DNA from: Neoalteromonas flava
GTDB lineage: Bacteria > Pseudomonadota > Gammaproteobacteria > Enterobacterales > Alteromonadaceae
DNA: 64,000 nt
Assembly (NCBI RefSeq): GCF_002807685.1
Contig: NZ_PEAX01000001.1
Span: 496,001 to 560,000 of the forward strand
Direction of reading: 5' to 3'
How positions within the stretch are numbered: position 1 is the stretch's first letter; each line of letters starts with the position of its first letter. Shown here piece by piece: positions 1 through 8,135 of the stretch. The notes below the pieces were generated by a model, which did not search any database, was not told the DNA's origin, and saw nothing but the letters and a program-made list of their open reading frames with translations. The position numbers and the translations under genes are program-made.

Positions 1-329
1 ATTCCGCGCGTAACCATAAGCCGAATATGCACATCATCGTGCATGTTATTCGCCTCACAGGTCGTTAAAATCCGCTCGACCAAATCTTGCTTTGATAAGC
101 CAATATCCATATCCAGCGCCTTCGCCCCTGCGTACAAGCGTTGCATGTGCTCGCCCACAAAGACTAAACGTCCCGCGTGCAACCGAAGCCCTTCCCAAAC
201 GCCATCGCCAAGAATAAAGCCACTGTCAAAGACCGATATTTTTGCCTCATCACGCTTAAACAACTGACCATTAATGTTGATCAATATATCCGCATTGCGG
301 GGGTCATCGCGGTATTGGTGCGTCGCCAT
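1..329 (-). CDS. Class IV aminotransferase (BCAT/D-amino-acid transaminase type), N-terminal part
   Basis: The 5' end of a gene that continues past the left edge; about 109 residues are visible. The start ATG at 329 follows a good ribosome binding site (AGAAGGAAG). The protein opens MATHQYRDDPRNADILININ and contains FDSGFILGDGVWEGLR, the N-terminal motif of fold-type IV PLP aminotransferases (branched-chain and D-amino-acid transaminases, aminodeoxychorismate lyase). These enzymes move amino groups between amino acids and 2-oxo acids in the cytoplasm. The PLP lysine and the substrate loops lie outside the window, so the exact substrate cannot be read. It is transcribed away from yigZ. Confidence 0.8.
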   Translation of the reverse strand, partial: MATHQYRDDPRNADILININGQLFKRDEAKISVFDSGFILGDGVWEGLRLHAGRLVFVGEHMQRLYAGAKALDMDIGLSKQDLVERILTTCEANNMHDDVHIRLMVTRG

Positions 330-449
330 GAAACTTCCTTCTTTTAAGGTTTTACTCACACTAAAAGTAAAAGCTCGGCAACGCAATATTTTCATCCAGT
401 CTTCAATTAGTTATAGGATGCTAGGCGCTAACAGCTGTATACTTTGTAT

Positions 450-1049
450 ATGAGTTACTCCGTTCCTGTTCAAGCAGAATATGCATTGCTTGAAATCAAA
501 AAAAGTCTGTTTCACACGCTAGCTGCACATGCAAGTGATCGACAAATGGCCATGCAGTGGTTGCAAGACATGCGCGATCGCTATCCAGATGCGCGCCACC
601 ACTGCTGGGCCTATTTATTAGGGCGCCCCGATATGCCTAGCAGTGTGGCGATGTCAGATGATGGCGAGCCCAGTGGAACGGCTGGCAAGCCGATTTTGAA
701 CGTGCTGCAGCACAATCCAATTGGTGACGTAGTGGTCATTGTGAGTCGCTATTTTGGCGGTATCAAGTTGGGGGCGGGCGGCCTCGTGCGAGCCTACTCG
801 GCTGCTGCACAGCAGGTCATTGAACGCGTTCCCACCCAGATTTTAGTGCCAACTTCACGGGTGCGGATCAAGGCTGATTTTAAGCATGAGCAATACTTGC
901 GGCATTGGATTGAGCAACACGGTGGTAGCGTGCAACAATGTGATTACACGACTGCCGTATCGCTTGAAGCAGATATTGCGACAGCTGAATTGGAACAACT
1001 AGCTAGCGCTTGTGCTAGCTTTAATCTGGATTTACAGGTGAAAGAATAA
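450..1049 (+). CDS. yigZ: YigZ / IMPACT family protein
   Basis: 199 residues from ATG at 450; an in-frame TTG two codons earlier is less likely. The IMPACT (UPF0029) N-terminal domain is clear: HHCWAYLL, SDDGEPSGTAGKPIL, VVIVSRYFGGIKLGAGGL and VRAYSAAAQQ between about residues 50 and 135. A smaller C-terminal domain with the DUF1949-like fold follows. The length matches E. coli YigZ (about 205 residues). The family is conserved but its biochemical role is poorly defined; eukaryotic IMPACT regulates translation through Gcn1. It stands alone, convergent with the Tim44-like gene. Confidence 0.88.
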   Translation: MSYSVPVQAEYALLEIKKSLFHTLAAHASDRQMAMQWLQDMRDRYPDARHHCWAYLLGRPDMPSSVAMSDDGEPSGTAGKPILNVLQHNPIGDVVVIVSRYFGGIKLGAGGLVRAYSAAAQQVIERVPTQILVPTSRVRIKADFKHEQYLRHWIEQHGGSVQQCDYTTAVSLEADIATAELEQLASACASFNLDLQVKE

Positions 1050-1164
1050 TCTTTTGGTGGCGTTTCTTGTCCACTGTTGCCAACGTCACTAAGCAGTTAC
1101 TCGAGGTGCTCTAGTAGCAGAAAACGCCTTCTAGGTTCCATTCATATCGTTGTCATCATAGACG

Positions 1165-1899
1165 CTAGCCGAATTGAACATCTAAAGGAGGTTGTTGCTT
1201 GGCGATATCCAGATAATCCTCCAACAATCCATCTGACTCGATATTGCTTACTCGCCATTTACCCTCTATGAGAGTAAACGTCCAAATACTGGCAACCTCC
1301 TTGTCTTTGTCATTACCTTCTACAATCTCGCCACTGGCTTTGTCTTGTAAGTAATCTTGCATGTTTGCTGCCATGTATAAAACCACAATACTTTGATTAT
1401 TGGTGATCCCCTCATCGTTACGCGGCAACACCAATATCGGAAAGGTTTTGGTTATCTTGCTAATACGGCAGATATTCTGCAATCCACGCTGCTGCCAATC
1501 ATCCAAGTACGTGACCTGTTGGTGTTGCAGAAAACTCTCTTCTACATATTCAGCGGCAATAGTGAGATCTTCAGAGGTCCAGGCTTGATGAATGCGTTGG
1601 AATGCGGTTTGAGCCACTTGCTTCACATGAAGCCACTCAAAGTCTCTATGCTTACGGCCTAATAACGTCAAATTACGCATCGCCATCCGACTGAGCCGGC
1701 GGGTCTTCAGCATACGCAGCACTATCAACGGTAAGAAGAAAACGATAAACAAACCCAATAGAATTTTACCCAAAGGACCATCAAATAAGGTATTAGCGAT
1801 CCTACCGCTGGGCGCTGCATGGGCGAGCATGGGTAATAAATAAAGCGTTATTGTAAAAAGGTACGCTGATGTGCTGTAGAGAAGTTTTATTAGCTGCAT
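1165..1899 (-). CDS. Membrane-anchored Tim44-like domain protein
   Basis: 244 residues. The N-terminus is a signal peptide or first membrane segment (about 1-28, ending AHAAP). A second strong hydrophobic stretch follows at about 45-62 (ILLGLFIVFFLPLIVL), then a cytosolic or periplasmic domain with QVAQTAFQRIHQAWTSEDL and, near the C-terminus, ASIWTFTLIEGKWRVSNIE. This is the Tim44-like fold, related to NTF2-like domains, found in bacterial membrane proteins and mitochondrial Tim44. In bacteria the function is not well established; membrane assembly roles have been proposed. No operon partner: the siderophore receptor gene lies behind it with a terminator in between. Confidence 0.7.
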   Translation of the reverse strand: MQLIKLLYSTSAYLFTITLYLLPMLAHAAPSGRIANTLFDGPLGKILLGLFIVFFLPLIVLRMLKTRRLSRMAMRNLTLLGRKHRDFEWLHVKQVAQTAFQRIHQAWTSEDLTIAAEYVEESFLQHQQVTYLDDWQQRGLQNICRISKITKTFPILVLPRNDEGITNNQSIVVLYMAANMQDYLQDKASGEIVEGNDKDKEVASIWTFTLIEGKWRVSNIESDGLLEDYLDIAKQQPPLDVQFG

Positions 1900-1974
1900 G
1901 ATAGTCCTTAAGTAAAAGTTTTACGCAGACTATCAGGCAGATTTACAGGATGAATGTGACAAAAGTCACGGTTT

Positions 1975-2009
1975 TAAAGAAAAGGGTTACTGTGAACTTA
2001 CAGTAACCC
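1975..2009 (-). terminator. Rho-independent terminator of the siderophore receptor gene
   Basis: Perfect 10-bp inverted repeat: GGGTTACTGT at 1984-1993, loop of 6, ACAGTAACCC at 2000-2009. On the minus strand it is followed by a T-rich run (TTTTCTTT) and lies 11 nt after the receptor stop codon. Confidence 0.8.
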
Positions 2010-2019
2010 GTTTAGTCGT

Positions 2020-4110
2020 CTAGAAAGACCCAATAACACTCAACGTCGCATTAACTGGCGCAGCGACTGTCGCCTGGTGTGTCGAGTGTGCGTTGGGGAA
2101 ATACAGCTCGTCCGTTAAGTTCTCAACATTGAGTTGCACCCTTAACGTATCCGAAACGTCATAGAATGCAGCAGCATCAACGCGAGTATAGCTTGGTAGA
2201 ACTGCTGAATTGCCGTTATCGATAAAGCTCTCATCCTGATACGTTGCACCTAGGCCAAATCCAAACGCATCATTCACCTGATAAGTACTCCAGATTGAAA
2301 AGGTATTCTCTGGTAATTCACGCGGTGCACGTCCGGTCGGGCCGTTTCGGTCCACAATTTCTCCGTCAAGGTTGCTGTAGTTAACAGCTAATGACCAGTC
2401 CTCGTTGATATACCCCGTCAACTGTAATTCAAAGCCAGAAATTTCTGAATCAATAACATCTAAAGTTGCGGGGTCGTTGTCAGCAACTTGTGGCGAGCTT
2501 TGTTCGTTTTCAAAGATAGCCGCAGTAAAACTTAAACCACCATCGAAATCCCATTTAAGGCCAATCTCACGATTCGAAAAGGAATCGGGGTCCAGCTGTG
2601 CTTTTTCACCGTTAATATCGGTAAATTGTTCCCCGCTGCGCGGCAAGAAAGACTCACTATAACTGGCATAGAGAGAAATATTTTCTTGTGGCTTATAGAT
2701 AATTCCTGCACGTGGTGATACTTCTTCATCGGTACGGGTGCGCGTTTCATCGCTCTTCACGTTGAAGACATCGATATCAAATCGATCAAAGCGGGCGCCA
2801 ATAACCAGATCGAGCTTTTCCGATAGCTCAATTTCATCTTGAACGTACAGTGACATTACGCCAAGGTCGACACGTGTATCATCATTCAAGTTGCTAAAAG
2901 CTACCGTAAAATTCTGACCTTGAGCGTTAGTTCCAGCCATTGCGCGGAAGCTCAATGGACGTTGCACATCGAACCATTCACGGTCCGAGTTAGTGGTTGA
3001 GAACACCGGATTCAAGCGGAATTGATCTGAACTTGTATCAATCCATTCTGCTCCCACAATTAAGGTATGACCAATACCGCCGGTTTGAAACTCGCTAACA
3101 ATGTTACCCGACAGGATCAGGTTGTCACGCACGGTTTCATCAATATATCCATCTAGCTCAACTTCGTTAGCAACAGGGTCATAGTTGCTGGCGTAAAAGT
3201 TAGCGTAAACCTTGTCGTAGTCGCCATAGAAGGCATTAAAGTTACCCTTAATAAAGTCAGTGAACTGATGCTCAATGTTGGCGCGAAAAACATGCGCTTC
3301 TAGCTCGTGATAATTGTTTTCAGGATCAGCGAAAACGATATCTTCGAAGGCTTCGACAGGGCGTCCATCAGCGCCGGTTGGCACACCACGATCGATAAAA
3401 CGCTCGTGATTGATGTATTCGTAAGATAGATCCAACGTGGTATCACGATCGAGTTCAATCCGTGCGGTTGGATTAAAACCAATACGCTCACCATCATAAA
3501 AGTCGCGATGATTCTCCAGCTGCTCATACATTGCGTTTACCCGCACTGCTGAACTATCACTACTGGCGACATTAGTATCCAATTCCACGCCGTAGCCACC
3601 AAAGCTATTTAACGCGGCTTTATAGCCGGTAAAATTCTCTCCTAATCGGGCTTTTTTTGAAACCCGGTTCAAGATCCCGCCAGTACCACCACGACCAAAT
3701 AATAAGGCGTTCGGCCCGCGCAGAATTTCTACTTGCTCAACATTGTAAAGCGCTCGGTAATACTGCACATCGTCTCGGTTGCCGTCCAAATAAAAATCCG
3801 CTGTTGAACGTACTCCGCGAAAAACCACTGAATCGCGATGGCCCTCACCCTGTGAAGTATTAACCCCAGGGGTGTAATCAATGATTTGACCAATACTGTT
3901 GATCCCACGCTGGGTCAATTCATCGGCGGTCATTATGGATAGGCTTTGTGGAACGTCAATGATTGGGGTTGGCGTTTTAACCGAGTTAGACTCATTAACA
4001 GAAAGATATCGACCTTCGACCACAATGCGTTCGAATTCTGCAAGCGTTTCTGCAGCTAAAGAGTGACTTAACAATAGCGCGGTAGCAACACCCGTCAATT
4101 TTAATTTCAA
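2020..4110 (-). CDS. TonB-dependent siderophore receptor
   Basis: 696-residue outer-membrane receptor that would import ferric siderophores using TonB energy. It has a signal peptide (about 1-20, ending SLAAE), a TonB-box-like FERIVVEG, and a plug domain with PQSLSIMTADELTQRG, VVFRGVRSTADFYLDG and VEQVEILRGPNALLFGRGG (about 45-165). A long beta-barrel ends in NVENLTDELYFP and a terminal Phe. Plug motifs fit the FhuA/FiuA/catecholate siderophore receptor group; the ligand cannot be read. The start is TTG at 4110, six bases after AGAGG. It is a single gene ended by the hairpin at 1984-2009. A Fur-box-like palindrome at 4220-4238 upstream suggests iron repression. Confidence 0.9.
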   Translation of the reverse strand: MKLKLTGVATALLLSHSLAAETLAEFERIVVEGRYLSVNESNSVKTPTPIIDVPQSLSIMTADELTQRGINSIGQIIDYTPGVNTSQGEGHRDSVVFRGVRSTADFYLDGNRDDVQYYRALYNVEQVEILRGPNALLFGRGGTGGILNRVSKKARLGENFTGYKAALNSFGGYGVELDTNVASSDSSAVRVNAMYEQLENHRDFYDGERIGFNPTARIELDRDTTLDLSYEYINHERFIDRGVPTGADGRPVEAFEDIVFADPENNYHELEAHVFRANIEHQFTDFIKGNFNAFYGDYDKVYANFYASNYDPVANEVELDGYIDETVRDNLILSGNIVSEFQTGGIGHTLIVGAEWIDTSSDQFRLNPVFSTTNSDREWFDVQRPLSFRAMAGTNAQGQNFTVAFSNLNDDTRVDLGVMSLYVQDEIELSEKLDLVIGARFDRFDIDVFNVKSDETRTRTDEEVSPRAGIIYKPQENISLYASYSESFLPRSGEQFTDINGEKAQLDPDSFSNREIGLKWDFDGGLSFTAAIFENEQSSPQVADNDPATLDVIDSEISGFELQLTGYINEDWSLAVNYSNLDGEIVDRNGPTGRAPRELPENTFSIWSTYQVNDAFGFGLGATYQDESFIDNGNSAVLPSYTRVDAAAFYDVSDTLRVQLNVENLTDELYFPNAHSTHQATVAAPVNATLSVIGSF

Positions 4111-4158
4111 AGCAAACCTCTAATGTTTATTGATTAAGCACGGAAAACAAAAAATCTT

Positions 4159-4178
4159 GGCTCACTCAAGACTGAGCC
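4159..4178 (-). other. Leader hairpin upstream of the siderophore receptor
   Basis: Perfect 6-bp inverted repeat GGCTCA (4159-4164) / TGAGCC (4173-4178) with an 8-base loop, inside the probable untranslated leader of the receptor mRNA, about 50 nt upstream of its start. No U-run follows, so it is not a classical terminator. It could shape the mRNA leader or be incidental. Confidence 0.35.
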
Positions 4179-4219
4179 GAATAAGTTTTCAGCATGAACT
4201 AAATGATTTCGCAAATCTT

Positions 4220-4238
4220 AATACGAATTATTCTTATT
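4220..4238 (-). promoter_or_regulatory. Putative Fur box
   Basis: On the minus strand the 19-mer AATAAGAATAATTCGTATT matches the classical Fur consensus at 12 of 19 positions. It sits inside a wider dyad (GCAAAT...ATTTGC, 4211-4240), about 110 nt upstream of the TonB-dependent receptor start. Position and target gene make Fur control plausible. The rest of 4111-4453 shows no gene. Confidence 0.5.
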
Positions 4239-4453
4239 TGCGAGTAAAAAGTAGTTATTTTTTAGATTGCAGATAAGAAAACAGCGGTGACCTAGTCAAT
4301 TGGGCTGCATTGAGATTGGCTGTGGCAGGTGTTTAGTGCTCGAATAAATCCCACCAATAAAGAAGCGTAACGGGCTATACTTAAGTCTTATAAGATGCTC
4401 ATTACTGTTCCTTGAGCAGTGGCAACTCGAGATAACGGTAGGACTCAGAATCT

Positions 4454-4834
4454 ATGTACAGCGCAGCCCCCACTACTTTTGCAGAAATGATTGCGCCAGT
4501 ACCTGGCAATATAAAAACGACCGCACAGCAGCTGCGCAGCATTATCAATCAAACACTTCCCATGCTTACTGAAACAGTATCTGGAGGGTTAAAGGTAGCC
4601 AATGCACTGTACAGCTTTGAGACTGAAAATCAGGTGGTTTGTGGTTTACAGGTGAATCAAGAAAACGTGAAACTGTTTATACATCAATTTTCAGCGGTAG
4701 ACACTGCTGACTTCAAACTCCAAGGCTCAGGCAAACATGTCAGGCACATCAAGTTCAGTGACGTAGAATCGCTGAATATCGAGCTTATTTCACGCTTGTT
4801 GAAGAATGTGCATGCTGCCTGTGGGTATGCTTAA
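4454..4834 (+). CDS. DUF1801 (YdhG-like) family protein
   Basis: 126 residues. It opens with a helix-rich segment (TAQQLRSIINQTLPML), then VSGGLKVANALYSF, VCGLQVNQENVKLFIHQF and a C-terminal GSGKHVRHIKFSDVESLN. This order is the DUF1801 pattern: small soluble proteins with a frataxin-like fold and no settled function. The start ATG has AGGA 11 nt upstream. No partner gene is evident; the UspE-like gene follows after 137 nt on the same strand. Confidence 0.7.
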   Translation: MYSAAPTTFAEMIAPVPGNIKTTAQQLRSIINQTLPMLTETVSGGLKVANALYSFETENQVVCGLQVNQENVKLFIHQFSAVDTADFKLQGSGKHVRHIKFSDVESLNIELISRLLKNVHAACGYA

Positions 4835-4971
4835 ACTCAGCGGGTTATAATTGTTTTAAATCAATAAACCGCGCAAATCTGATATACGTCAATATTTTGC
4901 AATAGAGCATATGCTACAGTTAATTATGGGTTAACGACGAGCTGTCTTCTAAGTAACATTTTGAGGAATCT

Positions 4972-5943
4972 ATGAGTACATTCAAACACGTGTTGTGCGT
5001 CTTAACGGAACTGCAAGCCCCAGATGAAGTAGTGAAGCATGCAATGCACATATGCCAGCAACACAACGCCAAGTTAACAGTCCTATTGACGTTGGAGCCG
5101 TTACCACCCAATGCCAATATGGTCATGGAATCATTTGCCTACATAGATACCTTTGAAAGCATGCAAAATGCAGCACAAGCTCGACTCGATAAAAAAGCCG
5201 CCGAATGGCGCCAAACAATGCCATTAGAAACTCAATTACGCATTGGACATGGATTTGTTGAAATCGCTAAAACGGCCAATGAATTGAGCGTCGACCTCGT
5301 TCTTAAAAAAGCTAAAACAGATCTCCTTGACCGCTTGTTTGGGCATGAAGACATGCGCCTACTCTCCAAGTGCCCCGCTCCGGTTTGGCTGGTGCATAAG
5401 GGGGATACCACCCAATACAAAAAGATCATTGCTGCAGTGGATGTTAACTATCACTATCCCGAACAAGAGCTTAAGATCCGTAAACAGTTGAACGAGAGTG
5501 TGGTTATTCAAGCGGCACAGGTTGCGGTAAAGGAGCAGGCGGAATTACATATCGTGCATGTGATCGATAATCACATAGACATGGTTGTCTATGACGGGAT
5601 TGTCGATATTGGTGCCAATGCATTTATTGCCAATCAAGAGGATACTGAGCAAGAGCGACAAGCTGCCATGGAGAGCTTAGTAAACCTAATTTCCTCAGCG
5701 AACCCTGACGACGTGGTCGCTAATCTGCATATTCAAACTAACATCCTTAGCGGGAATGCGCGTCAAGATATTCCGCGAGCGGTGAAGGAACTCGATGCTG
5801 ACTTGTTGGTAATGGGAACTGTGGCTCGTGTCGGTATTCCGGGATTTTTTATGGGTAATACTGCGGAGGCCATATTGAACCAAGTCAATTGCAGTGTATT
5901 AGCATTGAAACCACACGGATTCAGCTCACCGCTCATCACCTAA
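4972..5943 (+). CDS. uspE: Universal stress protein, tandem UspA domains (UspE-like)
   Basis: 323 residues, two Usp domains in tandem. The first opens FKHVLCVLTEL and the second runs from about residue 145 (YKKIIAAVDV). The C-terminal end carries LLVMGTVARVGIPGFFMGNT and AEAILNQVNCSVLALKP, the nucleotide-binding signature G-2x-G-9x-G-(S/T) in the UspE style. Length is close to E. coli UspE (316). Members act in the cytoplasm in stress survival, oxidative defence and motility. A GAGGAA ribosome binding site precedes ATG 4972. It is monocistronic as far as can be seen; the ABC exporter begins 82 nt later and could be read through. Confidence 0.85.
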   Translation: MSTFKHVLCVLTELQAPDEVVKHAMHICQQHNAKLTVLLTLEPLPPNANMVMESFAYIDTFESMQNAAQARLDKKAAEWRQTMPLETQLRIGHGFVEIAKTANELSVDLVLKKAKTDLLDRLFGHEDMRLLSKCPAPVWLVHKGDTTQYKKIIAAVDVNYHYPEQELKIRKQLNESVVIQAAQVAVKEQAELHIVHVIDNHIDMVVYDGIVDIGANAFIANQEDTEQERQAAMESLVNLISSANPDDVVANLHIQTNILSGNARQDIPRAVKELDADLLVMGTVARVGIPGFFMGNTAEAILNQVNCSVLALKPHGFSSPLIT

Positions 5944-6025
5944 TTGCGGTTAAACTGATACAAGCGACGTTTTGTCACGTAAACTCATTTTCGTAAACTC
6001 AGTTTAGAGCAGAAGGAAAACACGC

Positions 6026-7783
6026 GTGATCCAAACAAGGTCGGTAGTTGCATGGCTTTTCAGCTATTTAAGGCCATATAAACGCAAAGTTGTCGCTGCA
6101 ATTATGGCACTGTTTGTCGGTTCATTCGCATGGCTCCTGCTCGGCCAAGGGATCCGTTTAGCGGTAGATCAAGGCTTCGTTGCCAGTAACGCCGCCAAGT
6201 TGGACCAATTGTTGTTTGGCGTGTTAATTATCAGCCTACTGGCGAGCTTGGCGACGTATTTTCGTTTCTCGTTGATGACATGGCTGGGTGAACGTGTCAG
6301 TGCCGATATCCGTATTGCGGTTTATCACCATCTATTAGCCTTAAGCCCTGAGTTTTTTAGTCAAACCCGCACTGGCGAAGTGATCTCGCGCTTCACTGCA
6401 GATACCACAGTATTACAAAGTGTCATTGGCATGAGCATATCCATGGCATTGCGCTCAAGCGTGACCTTTATTGGCGCATTATTGCTCATGTTATTTTCCA
6501 GCCCAATGCTAACGCTTTACGTGTTAATCGCCGTTCCCATTGTATTGCTACCGATCAAATTGCTGGGCGAACAAGTGCGTCACTACTCACGCCTCAGTCA
6601 GGATAGAGTTGCTGACATTGGTGCTTATGTTGATGAAACCCTGCACGAGATCCAAACAGTACAGGCCTACAATCACGAAGATATTGATCGGAAGGCGTTT
6701 AGTGACCGCATTGATAATGTGATGTCAGTCGCACAACAACGCATTCACTATCGTTCGTTATTAATCGTAAGTATTATGGCAATTAGCATGTGCGCCATCG
6801 TTATCGTGGCCTGGCTAGGTGCCACTGATGTATTACGTGGCGATATGTCAGCTGGCGAACTTACTGCATTTATGTTTTATGCCGTATTAGCTGGCGGAAG
6901 TGTTGCCACCATCAGTGAAGTGATTGGGGAAATACAAAAAGCCGCGGGCGCGTCAGAGCGGTTGATGGAGTTATTAGCTCAATCTCCCAGCATTGGACAA
7001 AAGTTAGTACCTTCCTCAACCTTAAATCTGTCCCCGGGATCCGACACAGACGCCGCATTGGTGCTGAAAAATGTAAGCTTCCACTATCCTGGCGATCCAC
7101 TTAAACCTGTGCTTAAACACATAGATTTACGTGTTACAAAAGGCGAAAAAGTTGCCTTGGTCGGAGCCAGCGGTGCCGGTAAATCGACTCTGTATCAACT
7201 GTTGATGCGTTTTTATGATGCAAATGAAGGAGACATTTTACTCTTTGGGCAAGCTCACGACACTCTACCGGTGGCTAGGCTTCGCCAATATTTTGCTTTA
7301 GTCCCACAGGAGTCGGTGATTTTTGCAGACAATGTTTTGGAAAACATTCGCTATGGACGACCTTGTGCGTCCGACGATGAAGTGGAAGCTGCGGCGAAAA
7401 CAGCCATGGCAGACGAATTCATCGTTGAGTTGACGGACGGATATGAGACTAATTTAGGTGAACGTGGGGTCAAACTGTCGGGTGGACAAAAGCAGCGCAT
7501 CGCCATCGCCCGTGCCATCCTAGCAGACCGCCCTATCCTATTGCTGGATGAAGCCACCAGCGCACTAGATGCCATGAGCGAACAAGCCGTCAAACAGGGT
7601 CTCGATAATCTAATGCAAAGCCGCACCACGCTGATCATTGCTCATCGCTTGTCTACGGTGATCAATGCTGATCGGATTGTCGTTTTACAGCGTGGTGAAA
7701 TCGTTGCTGAGGGGAACCATCAAGTATTATTGCAGCAAAGCCCCCTCTATCGGGAACTCGCCGAACTACAATTGCTGGACTAA
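6026..7783 (+). CDS. ABC exporter half-transporter, fused membrane and ATPase domains (MsbA/MDR type)
   Basis: 585 residues in the order type-I exporter transmembrane domain (about 20-310, six helices) then nucleotide-binding domain (about 345-580). Walker A is GASGAGKST, the signature is KLSGGQKQR, Walker B is PILLLDEATSALD and the switch region is IIAHRLSTV; all catalytic elements are intact. The start is GTG at 6026, six bases after AGAAGGAAAA. It would act as a homodimer in the inner membrane and export a lipid, peptide or drug. Substrate is unknown; MsbA proper is usually followed by lpxK, which is absent here. Confidence 0.88.
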   Translation: MIQTRSVVAWLFSYLRPYKRKVVAAIMALFVGSFAWLLLGQGIRLAVDQGFVASNAAKLDQLLFGVLIISLLASLATYFRFSLMTWLGERVSADIRIAVYHHLLALSPEFFSQTRTGEVISRFTADTTVLQSVIGMSISMALRSSVTFIGALLLMLFSSPMLTLYVLIAVPIVLLPIKLLGEQVRHYSRLSQDRVADIGAYVDETLHEIQTVQAYNHEDIDRKAFSDRIDNVMSVAQQRIHYRSLLIVSIMAISMCAIVIVAWLGATDVLRGDMSAGELTAFMFYAVLAGGSVATISEVIGEIQKAAGASERLMELLAQSPSIGQKLVPSSTLNLSPGSDTDAALVLKNVSFHYPGDPLKPVLKHIDLRVTKGEKVALVGASGAGKSTLYQLLMRFYDANEGDILLFGQAHDTLPVARLRQYFALVPQESVIFADNVLENIRYGRPCASDDEVEAAAKTAMADEFIVELTDGYETNLGERGVKLSGGQKQRIAIARAILADRPILLLDEATSALDAMSEQAVKQGLDNLMQSRTTLIIAHRLSTVINADRIVVLQRGEIVAEGNHQVLLQQSPLYRELAELQLLD

Positions 7784-8135
7784 CACTTTGACGAATCTAG
7801 CCGCTGCTTAGACTTGCTCGGCAACTAGCTCTGGTAATGTAATTAATCCGGCTTTATTGTTTCTGTGCAATCATAAATTGGCCGTTTAGCGCTTGACGCC
7901 GACCGCTTTAGATCGCCCAAATGACAGTTTCTATCCACTTATCCTATGCCTGTTAGTACGTCAGTTCACCGATTTTTTACGATAGGCGACCGCACCGAAT
8001 CGCTCAGATCCACAACAATAGTGAACGAAACTTTACAGATGCATATGCCCTACATATCAGCATCTCGGCTGACGAGAGTGCCAATTGCAAAAATAGGTGC
8101 AACCGCTCAGCGTTTAACAATCAAAAGGATCTATT
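7784..8135. other. Intergenic stretch without a recognised gene
   Basis: About 350 nt between the ABC exporter and the zinc protease. No convincing coding frame, tRNA or strong hairpin was seen. It presumably holds the protease promoter. Confidence 0.5.

Noticed and set aside
6026-7783. Calling the ABC exporter MsbA
   Set aside because: Domain order fits, but lpxK and other lipid A genes are absent beside it, so the specific name is not supported.
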